Assembly: GCA_023408815.1 (NCBI GenBank) | Contig: JAEYJO010000047.1 | Span: forward strand, 124,001 to 188,000 | Origin: Bacillota bacterium | Lineage (GTDB): Bacteria; Bacillota; Clostridia; Lachnospirales; Lachnospiraceae | Length of the DNA stretch: 64,000 nucleotides | Direction: 5' to 3' | Shown here: positions 58,949-64,000 of the stretch, in pieces | How the letters are laid out: each line of letters begins with the position of its first letter | Numbering within the stretch: the first letter of the stretch is position 1 | The notes under the pieces: generated by a model | Told to the model about the DNA's origin: nothing | Seen by the model: the letters and a program-made list of their open reading frames with translations, nothing else | Databases searched by the model: none | Position numbers and translations under genes: made by a program

Positions 58949-59846
58949 CCAGTTTAGATTTTCCTTCCTGCTTTTCCAATTTCTCCAATTCCTTAAGCTG
59001 TTCGTCGCTTACTTCAACCTTCGTATTCTTATGTTTTTTCTTGAACCTGAGCTGATTTACTTTATATTCCTGAATTTCTTTCTCATCGTCCTTTTCTATA
59101 ATTACCTTCACAAGCTGCCTTAAGACATTTACGCTCTGTACCTCGCCCTTGTAACCATCTTCAGTAGTCACATAATCCCCTACGTTAGGAAGCCTGCGGT
59201 TCAAATCCTCATATGTTTCCTCTTCATTTTTCAAGCAGCACATCAAACGCCCGCAGACTCCCGATATTTTAGTAGGATTCAGGGAAAGATTCTGCTCCTT
59301 CGCCATCTTAATGGATACCGGTACGAACTCGGACAGATAGGAGTGGCAGCAAAGCGCACGCCCGCATATTCCCACACCTCCCACGATTTTCGTCTCATCT
59401 CTGACGCCGATCTGGCGAAGTTCTATTCTTGTTTTGAATACCGCTGCCAGATCTTTCACAAGCTCACGGAAATCTATGCGTCCATCCGCCGTAAAATAAA
59501 ACAATACCTTATTATTATCGAAGGTATATTCGGCGTCGATGAGCTTCATATCCAGTTCATGCTTTCTTATCTTTTCGAGGCATATTTTGAAGGCCTCTTT
59601 TTCTTTCATCTTGTTCGCCGTCTCCTGTTCGCCGTCTTTTGCCGTAGCGACGCGCAGCACAGGCTTCAAAGGCTGAATTACCTTTTCTTCCTCTACCTCT
59701 CTGGGAGCACCTACCACCGTTCCGTATTCGATTCCTCTGGCAGTTTCCACAATAACATTGTCGCCCCTTTTTATACTCAAATGGCCGGGATCAAAAAAAT
59801 AAATCTTTCCTGCCGTTCTAAAACGTACACCTATTACCTTTACCAT
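58938..59846 (-). CDS. ricT: RicT/PSP1 family protein (YaaT)
   Basis: A 302-residue protein of the RicT family. In Bacillus the RicA-RicF-RicT complex carries iron-sulfur clusters and promotes RNase Y processing and sporulation. The PSP1 core shows cysteine motifs CGRALCCHS and CGRLMCCLKNE. A charged Lys/Glu-rich C-terminal tail follows. AAAGGAGG lies ten bases before the start, and three mini-hairpins lie just before that. Confidence 0.94.
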   Translation of the reverse strand: MVKVIGVRFRTAGKIYFFDPGHLSIKRGDNVIVETARGIEYGTVVGAPREVEEEKVIQPLKPVLRVATAKDGEQETANKMKEKEAFKICLEKIRKHELDMKLIDAEYTFDNNKVLFYFTADGRIDFRELVKDLAAVFKTRIELRQIGVRDETKIVGGVGICGRALCCHSYLSEFVPVSIKMAKEQNLSLNPTKISGVCGRLMCCLKNEEETYEDLNRRLPNVGDYVTTEDGYKGEVQSVNVLRQLVKVIIEKDDEKEIQEYKVNQLRFKKKHKNTKVEVSDEQLKELEKLEKQEGKSKLDDN

Positions 59847-59871
59847 TTAATAGCTATCCTCCTTTTCCCAT

Positions 59872-59923
59872 GAGTATCTTTCACTCTTATGAGTGTTCTT
59901 CACTCTTTGAGTGTTCTTCACTC
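59872..59923. repeat. Three tandem GAGTR mini-hairpins upstream of ricT
   Basis: Units at 59872-59886, 59891-59905 and 59909-59923. The second and third are identical (GAGTGTTCTTCACTC); the first differs at three positions, with both base changes in its arms compensating or wobbling. Each can form a 5-base stem. They fill most of the gap between holB and ricT. Confidence 0.75.
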
Positions 59924-59930
59924 TTTAATA

Positions 59931-60956
59931 TCAGGAATTCTCCTTGACCGTCAGGAGCAGAAGCTCCATGGTCAGATCGAAGTTTACATTTGCATTCAAG
60001 CGGTTCTTTGCTTTTTCAAGCGCGCTTATTACCAGTTCAATCCCTTCATAAGTGCTTCTGTCCGCTACCTTTCTAATATACTGTATTTCCTCTCTGAAAA
60101 TCAAGTGATTTGCATCGTTTGTCGCCTTGAACATGAGCACGTCTCTGTACCAAATGGACAAAATATCCATATAATCGTTCACATCCAGCTTATATTCGCC
60201 AATTTTCTTGATTGCCGCAACAATTTCGTTTATTTCCATATCATTAATATATTTTAAAAGTGTAATCGCTTCTTCCTTTACGTGCTCGAAATCTTCACTG
60301 GAAGCTAAAAGCTTCGCCTTTCCGATATTGCCTCTTGCGAAAGCCACACAGATATCCGCCTTATAATCCGGCACCTGCATCGTCTCCATCAAAAAACGCT
60401 TTACCTGCGTATCCTTCACCGGCTTCATATTCAGCACTACACACCGGCTCAGAATCGTAGAAAGCAACGACTCCATATTTGTTGTTAAAATTAAAATAAC
60501 CGTATACTCCGGCGGTTCCTCCAAGGTCTTCAGCAAGGCATTCTGTGCCTGAACTGTCATCTTCTCGCCTTCATTTATAATATATATTTTACGGTGGCTG
60601 CTATAGGGCTTAATTGCAACGCTTCCGTTAATTTGTCCTCGAATATCCTCCACGCCTATCGTTCCCGGCTTCTCGTGCGTCACATAGATGACGTCCGGTT
60701 GATTTCCTGTAGCCATCTGCTTGCAGGAACGGCACACACCACAAGGCTCCACATTCCCTGAAGAAATATCATTATCCTGAAGCTGCGTTTTTTCACACTG
60801 CAAAGCCGCCGCAAATATTCCGGCAATAAATTCCTTCCCGGAACTTCTTTCCCCATTGATGATATACGCATGGGATACCTTATTTAATTTAAGGGCATTC
60901 TGAAAATGCTCCTTCAGCTGTTCCTGCCCGATAATATCCGTAAATCTCGCCATCCC
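59931..60956 (-). CDS. holB: DNA polymerase III delta-prime subunit
   Basis: Part of the clamp loader, about 341 residues. The AAA+ fold shows FTDIIGQEQLKEHFQNAL, an altered P-loop (INGERSSGKE), a four-Cys zinc region (CEK...CGVCRSC) and LLKTLEEPPEYTVI. Weak or absent ATP binding in delta-prime is normal. The start at MARFTDI follows CGGAGG by seven bases, although the frame is open upstream into yaaR. Confidence 0.93.
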   Translation of the reverse strand, partial: GMARFTDIIGQEQLKEHFQNALKLNKVSHAYIINGERSSGKEFIAGIFAAALQCEKTQLQDNDISSGNVEPCGVCRSCKQMATGNQPDVIYVTHEKPGTIGVEDIRGQINGSVAIKPYSSHRKIYIINEGEKMTVQAQNALLKTLEEPPEYTVILILTTNMESLLSTILSRCVVLNMKPVKDTQVKRFLMETMQVPDYKADICVAFARGNIGKAKLLASSEDFEHVKEEAITLLKYINDMEINEIVAAIKKIGEYKLDVNDYMDILSIWYRDVLMFKATNDANHLIFREEIQYIRKVADRSTYEGIELVISALEKAKNRLNANVNFDLTMELLLLTVKENS

Positions 60957-61014
60957 GAACCTCCGTTTTATCACAATGTCTATTTTCATTATAACTTTTT
61001 CAAAAAATACTGCA

Positions 61015-61455
61015 TCAAGTAAATATATCCAGAAGTAATCCCCTGATTTCACCGATTTTACTCAGAATACTCAGATTGTCTTTTTCCTCTTTCACCAGCT
61101 CCTGCGCAAGCTCATCCAGTTTCTCATCGATTAAGCGTATGATGCCGTATACCCGGTGGCGTCCTCTCTTGTCCAAAAAGTTCTCTCGTGTAAAAGAATG
61201 TGAATGACTGACTACTTCATTCATAAACTCTTTAATCAAACCACGATATTTCTTCATATCCTTTACATCGCGCCGCTTGGAAAGCTTATCGCCCTGCATG
61301 GTAATCTCCTCCATAAGAGAGGTAAGTCTTGCCTGCAGTTCTTTCTCCTCGATATGGCTGACAAGAGTAAACTTAAAAGTACCGTCCGCAGACTGCTGTT
61401 TTTCCACCGGCTCTGCCGGAACCGGATTCATAACCTGATTTACTTTTATATCCAT
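61015..61455 (-). CDS. YaaR-family protein (DUF327)
   Basis: A 146-residue helical, charged protein of the DUF327 family, always found in this cluster in Firmicutes. TLVSHIEEKELQARLTSLMEE and HSFTRENFLDKRGRHRVYGIIRLID are characteristic. The function is not established. It follows the guanylate-kinase-like gene by 26 bases and precedes holB. Confidence 0.9.
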   Translation of the reverse strand: MDIKVNQVMNPVPAEPVEKQQSADGTFKFTLVSHIEEKELQARLTSLMEEITMQGDKLSKRRDVKDMKKYRGLIKEFMNEVVSHSHSFTRENFLDKRGRHRVYGIIRLIDEKLDELAQELVKEEKDNLSILSKIGEIRGLLLDIFT

Positions 61456-61481
61456 ATCTGCCTCCTTACGTAATCATTTGC

Positions 61482-62069
61482 TTATAGTATCTCCACGATA
61501 TACTCTTTAATCTCTTTTAAACAGCGTTCCAGATCGTCGTTGTAAAAACGCCTGTCTATACCTGCTTCCTTTACCTTCTCTTCGCTGAAATCTTCACAGT
61601 CGGCAAGGTATCTGCGGCACAGCTCCTCATAACCTGGATTCTCCTGCTTTTTTTCCCGTTCAAGCGCTCTGGCAAGCCTGACGCCGTCGTCCACCTCTAT
61701 GAGTACCGGAACGATATTATTTTTCCCAAAAAACTCGCACAGCTTGTTATAAGCCTCCAGCGTTCCTATCACCGCATAGTTTTGATGCTTTAAGTCAATT
61801 TTTCCGTCATCCACCGTAAAGTAACGCCACGGACCATAATACGTATCATAGGTTCTCTCCTCTATGATCTTTCTGCGCCTCGATAATTTACGGTAACCCT
61901 CCTCATCGGTAAAAAAGTATTCCACACCATTTACTTCTCCTCCGCGGATAGGTCGGGTGGTATAAGGAACAAGGGTTTTAAGGCCCAATTCCTTATCCTC
62001 CAGAAGCTTTTGAAAAATCGTATCCTTCCCCGTGGAACTTTTCCCCATAAAACAGATAAATTTACCCAT
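61482..62069 (-). CDS. Guanylate-kinase-like protein
   Basis: A 195-residue nucleoside monophosphate kinase. The P-loop is MGKSSTGKDT; YTTRPIRGGEVNGVEYFFTDEE is the GMP-binding region of guanylate kinases. The lid and C-terminal helices are less conserved (ALEREKKQENPGYEELCRRYL). In Bacillus the thymidylate kinase gene tmk holds this place in the cluster, so this may be a second guanylate kinase with a different role. GTP/GMP binding is likely; the physiological substrate is unsure. Confidence 0.85.
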   Translation of the reverse strand: MGKFICFMGKSSTGKDTIFQKLLEDKELGLKTLVPYTTRPIRGGEVNGVEYFFTDEEGYRKLSRRRKIIEERTYDTYYGPWRYFTVDDGKIDLKHQNYAVIGTLEAYNKLCEFFGKNNIVPVLIEVDDGVRLARALEREKKQENPGYEELCRRYLADCEDFSEEKVKEAGIDRRFYNDDLERCLKEIKEYIVEIL

Positions 62070-62076
62070 TGGAATT

Positions 62077-63486
62077 TTATACCTCGATAACGCGAATCAT
62101 ATTTGTCCTGCCCGAAATGCCCAGCGGCACTCCTGCAGTAAGCACGGCAATGTCTCCCCTCTTCACATAGCCCGCTCTTTCTACCGCATGGGTAGCTTCT
62201 TCGAACAAATCGTCCGCTTTTTCCTCTTTTTGGATCAATACGGGAATTACGCCCCATGATAAATTGAGCTGTCTGCATACTCTCGGATTTACTGCACATG
62301 CGATAACCGGGCATTTCGGCTTATATCTGGAAATCATACCTGCCGTAAAGCCTGACATCGTTACCGTGATAATGGCCGATGCATTTAATTCGGAAGCAGT
62401 AGTGCATGTGGCATGAGAAATCGCTGTGGTGATATCAGGGCTTTCACATCTGTTTCTTCTCATTCGGGAGTCATAATCGATGTCATTTTCCGTACGCTCT
62501 GCGATTTTCGCCATAGTCCTTACCGCTTCTACCGGATATAATCCTGCGGCAGTTTCCCCGGAAAGCATGATTGCCGTAGTTCCGTCGTAAATGGCGTTGG
62601 CGATGTCCGTGGTCTCCGCACGGGTAGGCCTGGGATTCTTGATCATGGATTCCAGCATCTGCGTCGCTGTAATTACGTGCTTGCCCTGTGCCACAGCCAT
62701 TTTAATCATCTGCTTCTGCAATACAGGAACCTCCTCGATAGGTACTTCAACACCCATATCGCCTCTGGCTACCATGATACCGTCGGACACTGACAGAATC
62801 TCTTCCAAGTTTTGAATCCCCTGCATATTTTCGATTTTGGAAATAACCTTCATCGTACTGTGGTGCTCGTCCAAGATCTTTCTTATTTCTAATACATCTT
62901 CTTTTGATCTGACAAAGGAAGCTGCTATAAAATCATAACCAACCTCACAGCCGAAAATGATGTCCGCCCTGTCGGTATCACTGATATAAGGCATGGACAA
63001 AATGGCGTTAGGCACATTGACCCCCTTATGGTTGGATACCGGACCGCCGTTTACTACGGTACAGATTATTTCCTCACCCTTAATATCGGTTACTGTCATT
63101 TCAATCAGGCCATCGTCGATTAAGATAGACATACCGACAGAAACGTCCTTTTTCAAGTTCTTATATGTAATGGAAGCTCTCTTGGAATCTCCCAGCACAT
63201 CCTCGGTGGTTAAAGCAAAAAGTTGTCCGGTTACGAGCTCCGTTCTCCCGTCCTTGAAATCGCAAAGGCGGATTTCCGGCCCCTTTGTATCCAAAAGCGT
63301 GGCTACCGGAAGCTTCAGTTCCTCGCTTAACCTTATTACTCTGGCTAATTTCTCCTTATGCTGCTTATGTGTTCCATGGGAAAAGTTAAAACGGGCAACG
63401 TTCATGCCTGCTAACATCAACTCTTTCAATTTTTTTTCACTCTCGCTGGAAGGTCCTATCGTGCAAATTATTTTAGTTTTTCTCAT
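62077..63486 (-). CDS. pyk: Pyruvate kinase
   Basis: Converts phosphoenolpyruvate and ADP to pyruvate and ATP in glycolysis. The 469-residue chain starts RKTKIICTIGPSS, has MNVARFNFSHG, the catalytic Lys in VISKIENMQGI, and RPTRAETTDIANAIYDGTTA and LSGETAAGLYPVEAV. It lacks the extra C-terminal phosphotransfer-like domain found in some Firmicutes. The start follows AAAGGAG, which lies within the last codons of the decarboxylase gene. Its position inside the decarboxylase-kinase-yaaR cluster is unusual. Confidence 0.96.
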   Translation of the reverse strand: MRKTKIICTIGPSSESEKKLKELMLAGMNVARFNFSHGTHKQHKEKLARVIRLSEELKLPVATLLDTKGPEIRLCDFKDGRTELVTGQLFALTTEDVLGDSKRASITYKNLKKDVSVGMSILIDDGLIEMTVTDIKGEEIICTVVNGGPVSNHKGVNVPNAILSMPYISDTDRADIIFGCEVGYDFIAASFVRSKEDVLEIRKILDEHHSTMKVISKIENMQGIQNLEEILSVSDGIMVARGDMGVEVPIEEVPVLQKQMIKMAVAQGKHVITATQMLESMIKNPRPTRAETTDIANAIYDGTTAIMLSGETAAGLYPVEAVRTMAKIAERTENDIDYDSRMRRNRCESPDITTAISHATCTTASELNASAIITVTMSGFTAGMISRYKPKCPVIACAVNPRVCRQLNLSWGVIPVLIQKEEKADDLFEEATHAVERAGYVKRGDIAVLTAGVPLGISGRTNMIRVIEV

Positions 63487-63493
63487 GTTAAAT

Positions 63494-64000
63494 TTATCTC
63501 CTTTTATTCGACTTTTTCTTTGATTCGTTAACACTTTCCAGTACCTTAAGCATTCCATCCTGCACGCCTTGTACATGCAATCCTGCGCGAAGATATGAAT
63601 TGATCGCTTCCACCGTACTGTCCTCTATTTTTTCTCCGGGCACCACAATTGGAACTCCCGGGGGATATAAGTTAATAAATTCGGCAGATGTCCTGCCCTG
63701 CGCTTCCCGAACCGGTATATAATGATACCCTTTTTCGTCGGATAACGCAATCGCTTTTGCAATAGACATAGTAATTTCCAAAGGAGCTAAAGCCCTTTCC
63801 TCCTGTTCATCCGCAGCGGAAGCCGTCATTTCGCTATCGATTTCCAGTAAAGCCTTCGCAAGCCGTTCCAGGCCCTCCTGCCTGTCTATCGGAGAAAGCA
63901 TTGCTAAAACATAGCCGTCTGCCGCCATCTCCAGCTGAAGGTGATACTTCTCTCTTAGAATATCGTAGAGCTGCTGCCCCGTCAATTCCCCGTTCTTTAT
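63494..64000 (-). CDS. Orn/Lys/Arg decarboxylase, C-terminal part only
   Basis: The 3' end (about 168 codons) of an aminotransferase-fold basic amino acid decarboxylase, continuing beyond the window. Visible is the C-terminal domain (PF03711-like): YDILREKYHLQLEMAADGYVLAML, then AEFINLYPPGVPIVVPGEKI, which is diagnostic. It matches YaaO/SpeA-type proteins that head this cluster. Its last codons contain the ribosome site of pyk, so the two are coupled. Confidence 0.92.
   Translation of the reverse strand: MKNGELTGQQLYDILREKYHLQLEMAADGYVLAMLSPIDRQEGLERLAKALLEIDSEMTASAADEQEERALAPLEITMSIAKAIALSDEKGYHYIPVREAQGRTSAEFINLYPPGVPIVVPGEKIEDSTVEAINSYLRAGLHVQGVQDGMLKVLESVNESKKKSNKRR

Noticed and set aside
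59872..59923. CRISPR array
   Set aside because: Three units of 15 bases with 3-4 base gaps are far too short and too close; there are no spacers and no cas genes.

Overview
The window comes from an endospore-forming, mid-GC member of the Clostridia, most likely a Lachnospiraceae relative. The basis for this is spmA/spmB, a FabK/FabT-type fatty acid locus, two YesM/YesN sensor-regulator pairs beside carbohydrate ABC importers, TTGACA/TATAAT-like promoters, strong AGGAGG ribosome sites, and the clostridial decarboxylase-kinase-yaaR-holB-ricT-trmN6-rsmI cluster. No rRNA, tRNA, CRISPR array, insertion sequence, integrase or phage gene was seen.

Left part (1-12.4 kb): a methyl-accepting chemotaxis protein cut by the window edge, a membrane-anchored Mrr-type nuclease-like protein, a hemerythrin-like protein lacking most iron ligands, a COG3044 ABC-class ATPase, a nitroreductase-like protein, a 5'-defective spmB, a second chemotaxis receptor with a small downstream gene, an aldehyde dehydrogenase, a DUF2804 protein, and an ECF sigma factor overlapping a DUF4179 membrane protein.

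Xyloside region (12.4-25.5 kb, minus strand): YesM/YesN, a CUT1-type sugar importer (lipoprotein and two permeases, no ATPase), two GH31 glycosidases (one very close to alpha-xylosidase YicI), a zinc alcohol dehydrogenase and an IlvD/Edd-family dehydratase. Together they look like capture and breakdown of alpha-xylosides such as xyloglucan fragments, with the last two enzymes perhaps handling an oxidised or reduced sugar.

Transport region (25.5-38 kb): a LacI-type regulator and a ferric-siderophore-type ABC importer on the plus strand run tail to tail, with overlapping stop codons, into a minus-strand operon. That operon, next to a TetR gene, holds two half-size ABC exporter-fold proteins and a complete ECF importer. 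The two promoter regions share a GTTAG-N6-CTAAC inverted repeat. spmA lies just beyond, on the same strand as spmB 32 kb away, suggesting that the block between them was inserted into, or rearranged within, an ancestral spmAB operon.

Second sugar region (38.7-47.6 kb): a SIS-domain hexuloisomerase-like protein with a ribose-type importer (two permeases, double ATPase, lipoprotein), divergent from a second YesM/YesN pair.

Core region (47.7-64 kb, minus strand): type II fatty acid synthesis (acpP, fabK, fabD, fabG, fabF, fabZ, an FMN oxidoreductase, fabH) with two FabT-like operators; an unusual KaiC-like/PEP-binding fusion protein; and the rsmI-trmN6-ricT-holB-yaaR-guanylate kinase cluster with pyruvate kinase and the 3' end of an Orn/Lys/Arg decarboxylase. 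Two families of short palindromic repeats are scattered between genes here.
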